Shown piece by piece: positions 32,175 through 42,587 of a DNA stretch of 64,000 nucleotides (positions within the stretch are counted from its first letter, which is position 1; every line of letters starts with the position of its first letter). Location of the stretch: assembly GCA_037178625.1 (NCBI GenBank), contig CM074136.1, positions 2,232,001 to 2,296,000 on the forward strand. Reading direction: 5' to 3'. The notes below the pieces were generated by a model. It made no database searches. It was not told where the DNA came from and saw only the letters and a program-made list of their open reading frames with translations. Made by a program: the position numbers and the translations under genes. The DNA comes from Skeletonema tropicum (taxonomy: Eukaryota > Bacillariophyta > Thalassiosirophyceae > Thalassiosirales > Thalassiosiraceae).

Positions 32175-34754
32175 ATGGCTGGAGGTAGTAGGCCCAGGCC
32201 TAGGAACCCCGATCGTGAGATCAATCATCTCCTATCAAGGGTATTTTATGATTCAGAGGGTGTAAATGATGCTTTTAAACTATTAGACATCAGAACACGC
32301 TTCGATTTGATGGATGCGATCAAGGATGATGAGACCCTCAAGAAGATGAGGTGGAAAGACCCCGATACGGAAATGGAGGAACTGGTACCTGAAGCAGTTA
32401 TGGACGAACTCAAACAAATCCCGAGTTTTTTCAACTGGCTACAGAACACGCACGGAACTCTCCCGATGCATCCTGTAAACATCGTCATTGATAGGATCAG
32501 ATTCGTATTTGACTCCTTCCTTAATATGACTCCAGAAGAGAGGCAAACACCTGAGCCAGATGGTGAGGTATTCTATGATCCAGTGATTGCCGCAGCGTCA
32601 GAGAAGAGGAATGGCCTGAGTAACACCACTTTTTCTACCACTGGAGGTAATGGATTGACTACCCCAGCAAAGTGTCGATCGGCCGCTGCTCAAGCATTAT
32701 TTGCGTTCGAGAAGAAGATCAAGCCCAATGAAGAGTCCTGGACCAAGTTCAAGAATGCATCAGAATGGACGAGATGGAAAGTCAAGCACATTGGTATTCT
32801 TACAATCAATGATATGATTGACATCACCGAAACACACTATCAAGTTCCCGTGGATGGAATAAACGATCCGGATGAAGTCAAGCTCTACAAGAAGAAGAAC
32901 ACTCTTCTGTTCATGGCGCTACAAGAGTCTGTGGAGACGAACGAGGGGCTAACTATCGTCAAGAGACACACCAAGGAGATGGATGGAGTAGCTGTATGGA
33001 GAGATCTTTCCAGTCACTATGATGACAACATTGCAGCAATAACGAGGACGAAGTATCTACTCGGACTTATATGCAGTAGCAAGATTCCAGCAAACCACAA
33101 AGGACTTGCCGCCGCTATCGATTCGTTCAGGAGATGGGTCATTGAGCACAATTATTTCTGCAAGACCAGTCAGAATATTTCCGAAGATCAGGAACTTATC
33201 TATTTCGAGAGATATATTGATAGTATCAAGGAACTACGTGATACTAAGAAGTTAATGGATGTTCAAGAGGATACTGCTATTGGAAGTCAAGTGATTGTTC
33301 GTTCCGCTTCTGCCAAGATCGATTTTTATTATCGACAAGCACAACAATTGGACGCTGAATTCAAGACATCAGTGTTAAACTCGAGGAGGAAGATTAATGC
33401 GAGTATGATCAATGGAGGATTCGTCGAGGATGAAGGACTACTATGGGATATGGATGTCTATAGCGCCGATATCAATGCAAACTCCGTTACCGTTGAGTCA
33501 GATGCATTTGATGCCGTTGATGCAATAGATGAGGCGTATCGTTACATCAATGTTGGAGAAGTTCGTAGACACGGACAGATGCCTAAGGAGAACTGGGAGA
33601 AACTACCACGTGAAGTCAAGCAACTCTGGTTGAAGATTCCAATTGATACTCGTGAAGACATTCTCACAAGTCTTCTTCCGGGACCACCACCCACTACTAA
33701 TGAAGAACATCGTCTTCCAGGAACTGGACTGTCAAGTCGAAACGCCCGTGTCACTAATACTGCTGAATCTAATATTGTTCCAGAAGATACCAATACTAGT
33801 GAACGTTCGGTCAATATGGGATACATTCAAGCGATGCGTGCACGTTCAACAGCCGCACAGCAAGGTCAAGGCAATGCTTCTCAAATTCCAAGGGATCCGT
33901 TCGTACCGGCTAGACTTATGTCTCGTCAAAACAGATCAACAAACCAACTAGTACCTATCAGGAGAGATGACCAGCAGAGAAGTATATCTGTAGCAACGGC
34001 ACTTCAACAAGCCGAATTTCCAGACGTCTTTTCTAATTCATCTGAAGAGAATCGCAGTGTGAACATGGTCTTCACTGTTAGAGTTAGTGACATCAGTCGG
34101 ATTGAGAACGTGGGAGATCTAGAAGATTCAAGAAACTCATTTGCACTAGTCGATGGAGGAGCGAATGCCGGATTGGGAAATCCCAAATATCTTAGACGTC
34201 TTTGGTATGCTGACCCTCCTAGGCGGATTAATGTTACTGGTTGTGGAGGAAACAAGATCCTTCAACTCAAGATTGCATCATTCGCTGCAAAGGTTGCAAC
34301 GAGTGAAGGAACTCACGTCATTCTGGTCTTTCACGAATATGGTGAAATTTATGACGGACCTACTATTCATTCCAAGATCCAGTTGACATGTGCAGGATGT
34401 GAAGTTGGAGATTTGCCTTTAGAGATTGGTGGAACCCAGAAGATCGTCACTTCTACGAGAGACGGAAATTACACCATTCCTATCACCTTCAAGGATGGAT
34501 TACCTTTTATTGAGATGACGTATCCTACGGAGAATGATTTGAATGATCTACCGTGGATTGAAATGACTCAGTCGACACCTTGGAATCCTAGTTTGTTTGA
34601 TGGAGAATGTCCTTCCATTACTCACAAGATGGGACCCAATTTCGTGATGAAGAGTCGCAACGAGACTGTTTTACTTGAAATCAAGAGACGCCAAGAAATG
34701 GTTTTCTCGGATACTCTTTACGGGAACGTTAATGAATGGGGAGATACTGATTAG
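32175..34754 (+). CDS. Gag-protease polyprotein of the LTR element
   Basis: An intact ORF of 859 aa starts at the ATG at 32175. The N-terminal two thirds is charged and helical, as in retrotransposon Gag (for example RRWVIEHNYF, DLSSHYDDNIAA). At residues about 657-667 the motif FALVDGGANAGLGN (D660) fits the catalytic D-S/T/G-G-A of a retropepsin-type aspartic protease. No CCHC zinc knuckle is visible, so RNA binding would have to rely on basic patches. The ORF ends shortly after the protease, and no integrase, RT or RNase H follows. The expected role is capsid formation and self-processing, with reverse transcription supplied by a related autonomous element. Residues about 359-405 are shared with the 1003-aa ORF of the minus element. 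Confidence 0.85.
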   Translation: MAGGSRPRPRNPDREINHLLSRVFYDSEGVNDAFKLLDIRTRFDLMDAIKDDETLKKMRWKDPDTEMEELVPEAVMDELKQIPSFFNWLQNTHGTLPMHPVNIVIDRIRFVFDSFLNMTPEERQTPEPDGEVFYDPVIAAASEKRNGLSNTTFSTTGGNGLTTPAKCRSAAAQALFAFEKKIKPNEESWTKFKNASEWTRWKVKHIGILTINDMIDITETHYQVPVDGINDPDEVKLYKKKNTLLFMALQESVETNEGLTIVKRHTKEMDGVAVWRDLSSHYDDNIAAITRTKYLLGLICSSKIPANHKGLAAAIDSFRRWVIEHNYFCKTSQNISEDQELIYFERYIDSIKELRDTKKLMDVQEDTAIGSQVIVRSASAKIDFYYRQAQQLDAEFKTSVLNSRRKINASMINGGFVEDEGLLWDMDVYSADINANSVTVESDAFDAVDAIDEAYRYINVGEVRRHGQMPKENWEKLPREVKQLWLKIPIDTREDILTSLLPGPPPTTNEEHRLPGTGLSSRNARVTNTAESNIVPEDTNTSERSVNMGYIQAMRARSTAAQQGQGNASQIPRDPFVPARLMSRQNRSTNQLVPIRRDDQQRSISVATALQQAEFPDVFSNSSEENRSVNMVFTVRVSDISRIENVGDLEDSRNSFALVDGGANAGLGNPKYLRRLWYADPPRRINVTGCGGNKILQLKIASFAAKVATSEGTHVILVFHEYGEIYDGPTIHSKIQLTCAGCEVGDLPLEIGGTQKIVTSTRDGNYTIPITFKDGLPFIEMTYPTENDLNDLPWIEMTQSTPWNPSLFDGECPSITHKMGPNFVMKSRNETVLLEIKRRQEMVFSDTLYGNVNEWGDTD

Positions 34755-34931
34755 GAACTGGGAAGAAGAATGGGGAGATATTGATTAGGAACTGGGAAGA
34801 GAATTGGGGAGAGATAGAAGAATCGGAAAGGAAATTGGGGAGAGATATATTAGGGATATTAAACGGAAAAGATAGATGGGGAGAAAGAATTGTAGGCTGA
34901 AGAAATGATGGATATCATGCAGGTTGGGGAG

Positions 34932-35428
34932 TGACAACTTAAGATTTGGAACGCTGCCTTTTTATCATCATTATCGGGAATATGGGATTTAGGAATTATG
35001 GGAATGGGGATTTACGTTATTTCATGTCGTCATCGACGAGAAGCCATCTGCTCGGAAGTAGCCATCTGCTTGTTTTGGCGGGATAAGATTTTATTTCACC
35101 ACAGGTTGAAGCACTACCATGACACGTCGACCTCTCACTTTTGTAGATAGAAATAAAGAATAAACAACGTGTAGTAGACGAAGCCGACCATGGCGGAGAC
35201 TTCTCCCAATAATACTTCGATAGTCGGGTAGGATAGATGAGCAGATAGCTCCAACATCCAGCTTAATTTGGTATTTGAACTCAACGTTCCAGAATCTTCA
35301 TACGTCCTTCATCTTTCACTTCCGCCGAGCCACCCGTCGTTCAGATCAGTGATCCTCGTACCGCAAGTCAACGTCGATGTACGCATATAGATTTCTCAGG
35401 CTTTGAGCAGATAATACTCAACTTGAGA
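34932..35428 (+). repeat. 3' LTR of the plus-strand nested element
   Basis: This is a 497-bp LTR. It is preceded by purine-rich DNA (34755-34931) with repeated GAACTGGGAAGA and ATGGGGAGATA and by the polypurine tract GGTTGGGGAG. Confidence 0.93.
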
Positions 35429-35436
35429 GGGGAGAA

Positions 35437-35702
35437 TGTCACAGGACATGACTCTCTTCTGGTATCCCAATACCGTTATGACAGTCATTCTTCCTGTTCA
35501 CACGTGTCAAGTAGCAACCACGGTGAGAACCCGTGATTGATCCTCTCACACAAGATGACGTCGCACGTTGGTGCTCCTTCATCACCTTTGGGAATAGCCC
35601 ACTTCTTTAGCTCTTAAGCTTAGTCACCATGATATCCGTGTTCCTAGTGGTCTCTTCTGGCTCTAGTTGCACAATCAATACCGGTCCTATTTGCTTGTGA
35701 CA
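35437..35702 (+). repeat. 3' LTR of the outer element
   Basis: This 266-bp repeat matches 22333-22598. The TSD TCAGC follows at 35703-35707. Confidence 0.9.
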
Positions 35703-35707
35703 TCAGC

Positions 35708-36441
35708 ACACGTGCTGAGACCCTACCTTGTTTTGGATCTTCAGTTTAGGGGCCCACTAACTATTTGCTAGTTATTTGGGGAGCTACCGGCTGTGTCGAG
35801 GCTTTGCAATTTTGCTCATCCATTTTGTTAGTGATCTTACTACGGTGAAACCCATCCTACCGCATCTTTCAACATAGCATCCCCAGATCGGCAAGCCGTC
35901 TTTGAACATTTTGCGTCATTGTTCTAAAGGGTATATGTCAGCGTTTGCACCCCGCATTGGCGGGGGAATGGCTAAGACTACGCTTAATAACACCATTACC
36001 ATGGTCTCGACGGAGGGTGTCGAGATCGACGTCGACGGAGCCAGGGCTATACCCACTCCGTACCCACCGAAAAAATACCTAGGTATCAGGTATTTTTTGG
36101 GTATTGGGTGTAACTATTGCGTACGTACCTGCTCAATTTCTGTATGGGTACTTTCCTGATACGTACGTACCTAGGGGTAACTACCTTCTGGGTACTCCTA
36201 ATCAGGTACAAAAGAGCTCGAAATACCCGTAAAATAGCGAAATTTACCCCTGAAGTGGCCGAAATTCTTCCGAAAAGTACCCATTCAAGGACCTAAATCG
36301 CACCTAACGGGGTCACCTAGGTGATGGGTACGTAACCAGGTAATACGTACCCAGTCGAAAATACGAATGGGTATTACCCAATACGTAGGTACCTACGTTT
36401 TTGCCCCCGGAGGGGGCCCTTTTTCACGTGGGTGTGGGCAT
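35708..36441. other. intergenic, GTAC/TACC-rich repeat-like DNA
   Basis: From about 36055 to 36410 the DNA is dense in TACGTACC, GGTAC and GGGTATT motifs, with AAAAAATACCTAGGTATCAG near the left end and ACGTAGGTACCTACGTTTTT near the right. This suggests a decayed foldback or MITE-type repeat. No gene is supported. Confidence 0.4.
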
Positions 36442-36452
36442 GTAGGGTTAAT

Positions 36453-37106
36453 GCAGCCATAATCATATAGCGCCGTTTCTCAATAATCATATAGCGCCAG
36501 GTACATGTATGAAATTCCTACATACGTAAGGTGGCCCTTTCTCACACAACGCTCGCACTTAACCGCTTCAACGCTCAAATTTTTTTTGCCCGCCACGCAT
36601 CATCAACTCACAACACACACACATGCCCAGCAATTGAAAACTGTGTTCGCAGATAGTATCAGTACCGTTAGCGAGACTAATCAGTACCGTGTTAGCAAGA
36701 CTATGGGTTATCTCTTACCTCTACCTGCTGCTTCAATCCTACTTATCGTACTTACTACGCAAACTTTGGTGACGGGTGACGTATCTTTCATAAGTACCTG
36801 AGACAAACTTCAATAAGAGAAAGGATGATAAGGACGAAACGTATCGTGGATTGCCGCTTCCGCTGTTCGAGTACCGCTAATGGTAGTGAAGTCCCATTTC
36901 ATATGTCGGAGTGCCGTTTATGTGCCGGAGAGGAATGTAAGACGGGTGGAATGATGGTGGTATAAAGTTTCATGCGGGGCATTTGACAAAAGTGAGAAAT
37001 GTGCGAGCGTTGTGTGAGAAAGGGCCACCTTACGTATGTAGGAATTACATACATGTACCTGGCGCTATATGATTATTGAGAAACGGCGCTATATGATTAT
37101 GGCTGC
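36453..37106. mobile_element. Mutator-like (MULE-type) element with 106-bp TIRs
   Basis: Terminal inverted repeats 36453-36558 and 37001-37106 begin GCAGCCATAATCATATAGCG and differ by about one base over 106 bp. The flanking direct repeats GTAGGGTTAAT (36442-36452 and 37107-37117) form an 11-bp target duplication. Long TIRs with 9-11-bp duplications are the mark of Mutator-like elements. At 654 bp it lacks a transposase and must be non-autonomous. Within the TIR, ATAATCATATAGCGCC is itself repeated. Confidence 0.85.
36505..36801 (+). CDS. 98-codon ORF inside the MULE, possibly captured exon
   Basis: The ORF starts with an ATG inside the left TIR and ends in the internal region. An internal Met at about 36702 starts MGYLLPLPAASILLIVLTTQ, which looks like a signal peptide, and the stop follows soon after. 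Mutator-like elements are known to capture host gene pieces, so this could be a first exon of a secreted protein. I see no domain, and it may be a chance ORF. Confidence 0.25.
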   Translation: MYEIPTYVRWPFLTQRSHLTASTLKFFLPATHHQLTTHTHAQQLKTVFADSISTVSETNQYRVSKTMGYLLPLPAASILLIVLTTQTLVTGDVSFIST

Positions 37107-37295
37107 GTAGGGTTAATGGGGGTTAATGCTATTACCACACCCTGGATCAAAATTGACAGAAAGACTCCCATCTGGAAGAACAAAATCAAGATAAATTAGA
37201 ATCCCCGAGGGATTGTTGCAATAGTTTAAACTTAAGCTTTCCATACTATTGACCACCTGACCCGATAGTTGGATAGTCGATAAAGTCCATCTGAT

Positions 37296-37440
37296 GTATG
37301 CCCTAAAGAGGTCATGGTTAGCTTGTACTTATGTACTTTTGCTCTTACCTACCATGGTTGGGAGGTTGCGCGCAAGCTGCGTGCGCGGGATAGTTTTGTT
37401 GGCGGCAAGTTTGGAAGTTGCTTTTGAGAGAGGTGTGTCT
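37296..37440 (+). repeat. left flank duplicate of the 37.5-38.3 kb array
   Basis: From ATGCCCTAAAGAGGTCATGG to GGAAGTTGCTTTTGA this matches 38289-38430 with several indels. The tandem array therefore sits between two copies of a longer repeat. Confidence 0.75.
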
Positions 37441-37497
37441 CTTCGTCGGAGGCAAATTTGAACGAACTCGCTATCGTATATCATATCATTAGGAAAT

Positions 37498-38290
37498 TAG
37501 CTCACAATCTTACATCGTGCCAACCAATCATTGACGGCGCTGCATTACGAGAAGTGTATTTTGTGAGGGCTTCGCCCGAACTGTGATTATCCATTGACGG
37601 CGCTGCATTACGAGAAGTGTATTTTGTGAGGGCTTCGCCCGAACTGTGATTATCATTGATTACACGTCGTGCCAACTGTCTGGATTACACCCTCCTCAGC
37701 GGTCGCTTTTTGGGATCTTACATCGTGCCAGCCAATCATTGACGGCGCTGCATTACGAGAAGTGTATTTTGTGAGGGCTTCGCCCGAACTGTGATTATCA
37801 TTGATTACACGTCGTGCCAACTGTCTGGATTACACCCTCCTCAGCGGTCGCTTTTTGGGATCTTACATCGTGCCAGCCAATCATTGACGGCGCTGCATTA
37901 CGAGAAGTGTATTTTGTGAGGGCTTCGCCCGAACTGTGATTATCATTGATTACACGTCGTGCCAACCGTCTTGAGTACACCCTCCTCAGCGGTCGCTTTT
38001 TGGGATCTTACATCGTGCCAACCAATCATTGACGGCGCTGCATTACGAGAAGTGTATTTTGTGAGGGCTTCGCCCGAACTGTGATTATCCATTGACGGCG
38101 CTGCATTACGAGAAGTGTATTTTGTGAGGGCTTCGCCCGAACTGTGATTATCATTGATTACACGTCGTGCCAACTGTCTGGATTACACCCTCCTCAGCGG
38201 TCGCTTTTTGGGATCTCACATCGTGCCAACCAATCATTGACCGTGCAGCATCACGAGAAGTGTATTTTGTAAGGGCTCTGATTATCTGAT
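37498..38290. repeat. 145-bp tandem array with an internal 63-bp duplication
   Basis: The landmark TTGACGGCGCTGCATTACG occurs at 37533, 37596, 37741, 37886, 38031 and 38094 (position of GACGG), and a diverged copy at 38239. Spacings are 63, 145, 145, 145, 63 and 145 bp. The 63-bp step duplicates GACGGCGCTG...GTGATTATC alone. The 145-bp unit adds ATTGATTACACGTCGTGCCA through GGGATCTTACATCGTGCCA. Since 145 is not a multiple of 3, the minus-strand ORFs in the array are by-products. Confidence 0.92.
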
Positions 38291-38430
38291 GCCCTGAAGA
38301 GGTCATGGTTACTTGTTTCTTACTACTACATATCTCTTACCTACCTCATGCCATGGTTGGGATTGGAGGTGGTGCGCAAGCTGCGCGGGATAGTTTTGTT
38401 GGCGACAAGTTTTGGAAGTTGCTTTTGATT
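38289..38430 (+). repeat. right flank duplicate of the array
   Basis: This is the second copy of 37296-37440 (ATGCCCTGAAGAGGTCATGG to GGAAGTTGCTTTTGA). Confidence 0.75.
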
Positions 38431-39352
38431 TTAGCGATTTTTCTTATTCATTTCAGATGCCCATCTGCTTCAACAAGTTCCGCTCCTGTCCGCCCCCAAA
38501 TAGAGAGAGAAGCCCTCGCGCAATGGCCAAAAATTCCAAAAAGTTGCATAACTACGCCCTACCGTGCTCAGAAGAACCATTGCCATTGCTTCCATATACT
38601 GCTTTTGCGTGACCTTTTCTCATAGTAGCTTCATTAAGTGCAGCCGGGCATCCCATACAAAAAGGTCACGCGAACTCAGTAATGCAGCTCAACGAAACGA
38701 TGATGCGTGCGCGAAACTTATTATTGGAACTTTTGTTGTTCCTGTCGATTGGAGAGTCATGTTGGTACACCATCAACGGAGGCGCAGACGAGTACAGCCT
38801 CGCTCGTCGACTTGGATTCTTTAGGAAGGACGATTAGTATGCTTTCCTTGTCGGCACTGGGCTGGTATCATACACTTGCACGGTCAATCCAGTTGCTACT
38901 GAGCGTGAGAAGATGAAGAAGATACAAATCAATTGAGATGAATGGAACAATTTGATGATTGAATATAAAAGTAATGAGGTGTGAGCCGGCTCAAGTTGAT
39001 TGAAGGAATGATTTGATTAAATACTGCGAACGTCCTGTTTGAATGGCAGCGGATATACGTGACAAAAACTTTGCCATCGGCTGGTTCTACCGCTCCAAGA
39101 TATGACAACAATGCAGCGCATTTAAAGCGGCAGTTTTGTTTCTGAGAGATAACATTTATTCATATCAAGCAACTGCGCGAAACTGTCTATATTTGGTTTA
39201 ACGCGAGGAGGTTGTGTGTTTGGGGTCTCTAAGCTACTGCAGACGCAACAATTCAACACAAAGTTAACTTCATCAAATCAGACCTGATCGTCAGGATGCA
39301 ATAGCGTTAGATTATTATGCAAGGCATTTGTGATTCAACAAGTTGAAGAGCT
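38431..39352. other. intergenic, no supported gene
   Basis: Overlapping plus ORFs of 60-106 codons near 38305-38916 show no domain and disagree in frame. I do not call a gene. Confidence 0.4.
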
Positions 39353-39960
39353 CAGACTTCTTCTATATATCAATGTGGACGACATAGCAATTCAGACCTA
39401 ACAAATATCTTACAAAGTCCGTACAATCACTATACTACTCAATTTTGGCTCATTTTAATGCCCTTGTCAGGACACATTTAGTGCTTCTATTGTGCATTCA
39501 CACGTGATTTTACAGATTGAAGTCACCAGACCTCTTCTATGCATTCATGTGGACGACATATCAGCTCCAACCTCGGGTATGTCATCTGCAGTTCGTATGA
39601 CACTACGCTACTCAGTCACGGCCAAATCAAAAAATGCCTCATCAGGACACATTGAGTGATTCTATTGTGTGATATATCAGTGATGTAAGAGGTTTTAATA
39701 ATCAGGCCTCATCTATGCATCCATGTGGATGACATATCAACTCCAACCTCGGGTATGTCATCTGTAGCTCGTATATCAATATGCTACTCAATCTTTGTCA
39801 AGCCCAGTGCCCTCTTCAAAACACATATTTTGACTATATTGTGTGATGTATTTGTGCTTGTGAACGTTTTAGTCAGCAAACCTCTTCTATGCATGCATAT
39901 AGACAACATATCAACTCTAACCTCGGATATGCCATCTGTAGTGTACACAGCAACCTTATA
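39353..39960. repeat. about 175-bp tandem array, four diverged units
   Basis: Units begin CAGAC(C/T)TCTTCTAT or variants near 39353, 39527, 39703 and 39877 (spacing 174-176 bp). Shared blocks are CATGTGGA.GACATATCA, CCTCGGGTATGTCATCTG and AGGACACATT.AGTG. Units differ substantially, so the array is old. Confidence 0.85.
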
Positions 39961-40009
39961 ATGATCGATTTGGGCAACGTGTTAGCTCAGTATTTTGACA
40001 CCATTTTAT

Positions 40010-40910
40010 GCGTCTAGCATCGTCAATTCAAGCAATATCCGCTACTAGTGGTGCATTTTAGATTGCAACGATAGTACGAAAGGATATACACACGGCTCAT
40101 GGTAACTACACTTGTAGCGACGATGTTTCAGTCTCGTATGCGACTTGATGAAGGCCAATTGAGCGTAGAGCTAGCTGTTTGCAACACATTTATGTGTGTA
40201 GCGACGTGAATATGAGCCTGAGCCGCTGCTAGTGGTTCATTATAGTTGGCAACGATAGTACGAAAGGACATACACACGGCTCATGGTGACTACACTTGTA
40301 GCGGCGATGCTGCAGTCTAGTATGCGACTTGATGAAGGCCAATCGAGCGTAGAGCTAGCTGTTTGCGACACATTTATGTGTGTAGCGACGTGAATATGAG
40401 CCTGAGCCGCTGCTAGTGGTTCATTATAGTTGGCAACGATAGTATAGAAGGAAATGTATACGGCTCATAAAGACTACACTTGTAGCGGAGATGTTACAGC
40501 CTCGTAAGCGACTCGATTAATGCCAATTGAGCGTAGAGCCAGCTCCGTCTTTCACCATCTCAATGTGTGCAGCGACGTGAATACGAGCCTGAGCCGCTGC
40601 TAGTGGTTCATTGTAGTTGGCAACGATAGTATAGAAGGAAATGTATACGGCTCATAAAGACTACACTTGTAGCGGAGATGTTACAGCCTCGTATGCGACT
40701 TGATGAAGGCCAATCGAGCGTAGAGCGAGCTCCGTCTTTCACCATTACAATGTCTGTAGCGACGTGGATATGAGCCTGAGCCGCTGCTGGTGGTTCATTA
40801 TAGTTGGCAACGATAGTATAGAAGGAAATGTATAGGGCTCATGAGGACTACACTTGTAGCGGCGATGCTGCAGTCTCTATGCGACTTGATGGAGGCACAG
40901 TAGAATTCAG
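40010..40910. repeat. about 185-bp tandem array, about five units
   Basis: The landmark CGATAGTA lies at 40069, 40253, 40438, 40624 and 40811 (spacing 184-187 bp). Shared blocks are CGGCTCATG, GACTACACTTGTAGCG, GAAGGCCAAT.GAGCGTAGAG and GAGCCTGAGCCGCTGCTAG. It directly follows the 175-bp array but has a different unit. Confidence 0.88.
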
Positions 40911-42352
40911 TCACGGAGCAACCCGTGACTGACTTACAGTTTCTGGCGGGAAAGAGGTTGAAGGCCGTGAGTGTCCTATCTGTCATCAGATCAGAGGCAA
41001 ATTTGAACGAACTCTGACAAGATCAAACACACCGTCGAACGAAACATCGATAGGACTTACCAAGGTGGCTGTGAATTTCTTCTTAACTGGTACAATGACC
41101 TCACATCAAATAATGAAAACTTGTAACACTGAAGTATAATCAATATACATATACATACACATAAGTATTCATGAACTACTATGCTTGTATGCTTGGACAA
41201 ATAATTAATCCTCTCTTACATTTTTGACCTTCTTCTTCTTCCCTATTTGCTCTCACTTCTCTGTTTTACACGTACCAACAAAACTACTTTGGCGTGCCAA
41301 CCGTCCCTCCGGGGGCGCTTCACGGAGTGACCTGATTATTTCGGAGTAGGTATAGCCCTGGACGGAGCATTCGACTCTACGCTCAATAAACCATCATATC
41401 CCCCAACAACCGGTGGTGCAATCATTACCTAGTACCCATGGCGAGGTCTTGGTGGCAGGGTAACATCGACAAAGCGCCATTAATGGAAATATTAACACAA
41501 CACTGATTTTTGGGGCATTTTTGGCATCTCTAACGTAGTTGTGCCCACTATACACTCCATGTGCAACGATATCTACCAAGAATTGAAGGTGCATCCATTA
41601 GATAACACCCATGGCGAGGTCTCAGTGGCAGGGTAACATCAACAAAGTGCCACTGATGGAATAATAACACAACACCTGTCACCTGTTTTTTGGCTCTTTT
41701 TGACCCTCTATCTTAGTGGTGTTCATGTGGAGAGACAAACAATAATAACAACCCCCCAGCGCCTCTCCTCAACCAACCATGATATGAACTAATAATTCTA
41801 CTACTTGGAGGGAATAATAAATCCCCCCCATGCTCCCAAAACACCAACAACATGTCATGTACACAATTTACATGTTATGTACATAAAAAAAATAGTGACC
41901 ACAACAATCAACCAATAAACAATGGATCTTAACGCTCTAAACAATAAAGTAGCTTGATACTATCATAAATAACAGTTTGCGCCTATATTTATCAAAGGGA
42001 ATCATGGAGGGGGAGTGAAATGGATGTCATCACATTATCATGTTAATTTATTAGCAAAATAATAAATATTTTTTTTATGGAGTGAGCTCAACAGCTGCAG
42101 CAGAAAGCCGCAGCACTTTTATTCAGATGGGTATTGTGTACAATTTAAGCTATTGGTCGCCGTTATTGGTGCTGTGTGGGCGATGACATTGACATGGCGC
42201 AAATCGGCCGTAGGAGAGGTTTTGACGGCATGTTGCAAACCCCAAACCCTCGGCGCAGTTTTTGGCCAAAAAAAGGTAGGGTCTCTGCACACGTGCAGAG
42301 TCCCTCTGAAGAGGACTCCCATGTGTGACAGAAGATCCTATGTAGGGTGGAC
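40911..42352. other. intergenic with a two-copy repeat
   Basis: Two diverged direct copies (from about 41423 and 41594) share ACCCATGGCGAGGTCT, GTGGCAGGGTAACATC and AACACAACAC. GAGGCAAATTTGAACGAACTC at about 40990 also occurs at about 37449 beside the earlier array. No gene is supported. Confidence 0.45.
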
Positions 42353-42587
42353 TAAGAAGCGGTCTTTGCGCTCACACACGAGACGGATTTTTTTTTTACA
42401 GCCACACAAAAATCCGTCTTTGTGTCTCTGCGCTCAAACCAGCTCAGACGAGACGAGACGGACGGAAAGGCCGCTGCCGCGCCACCTTGTTGTACAAGAG
42501 GTAAAATCAGCGTTCGTGGATGATCGCATTGTGCAATGATGGCAATTGTTGCTCTGCTACCATCATTATAATATAAATAATATCAAA

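Larger units (their letters stand above)
31486..35428 (+). mobile_element. nested gag-protease-only LTR element (TR-GAG/CoDi-like)
   Basis: The LTRs are 497 bp (31486-31982 and 34932-35428, constant offset 3446), identical by eye, starting TGACAACTTAAG and ending CTCAACTTGAGA. The target duplication GGGGA is at 31481-31485 and 35429-35433. A polypurine tract GGTTGGGGAG precedes the 3' LTR. The insertion lies 3 bp from the outer element's 3' LTR, inside its polypurine tract. The only gene is gag-protease, and no integrase or RT follows before the 3' LTR. Plant elements with this layout are called TR-GAG. Diatom Copia-type (CoDi) elements would be the likely source of missing functions, which is inference. 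Confidence 0.92.
22333..35702 (+). mobile_element. outer LTR retrotransposon carrying two nested elements
   Basis: Identical-looking 266-bp direct repeats (22333-22598 and 35437-35702) start TGTCACA and end TGTGACA. They are flanked by the 5-bp target duplication TCAGC (22328-22332 and 35703-35707), so the two repeats are LTRs of one insertion rather than solo LTRs. Removing the two nested elements and their target duplications leaves about 5.3 kb, a normal size for one LTR element. A polypurine tract (GGGGGAGAA when rejoined) lies just before the right LTR and gives plus orientation. The internal parts (22599-26433 and 30549-31480) hold only short ORFs, and I find no integrase, reverse transcriptase or protease motif. 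The element therefore looks non-autonomous (LARD-like) or badly decayed inside. Confidence 0.88.

Noticed and set aside
37498..38290. CRISPR array
   Set aside because: The units are whole 145-bp or 63-bp tandem copies without unique spacers, in a eukaryotic setting.
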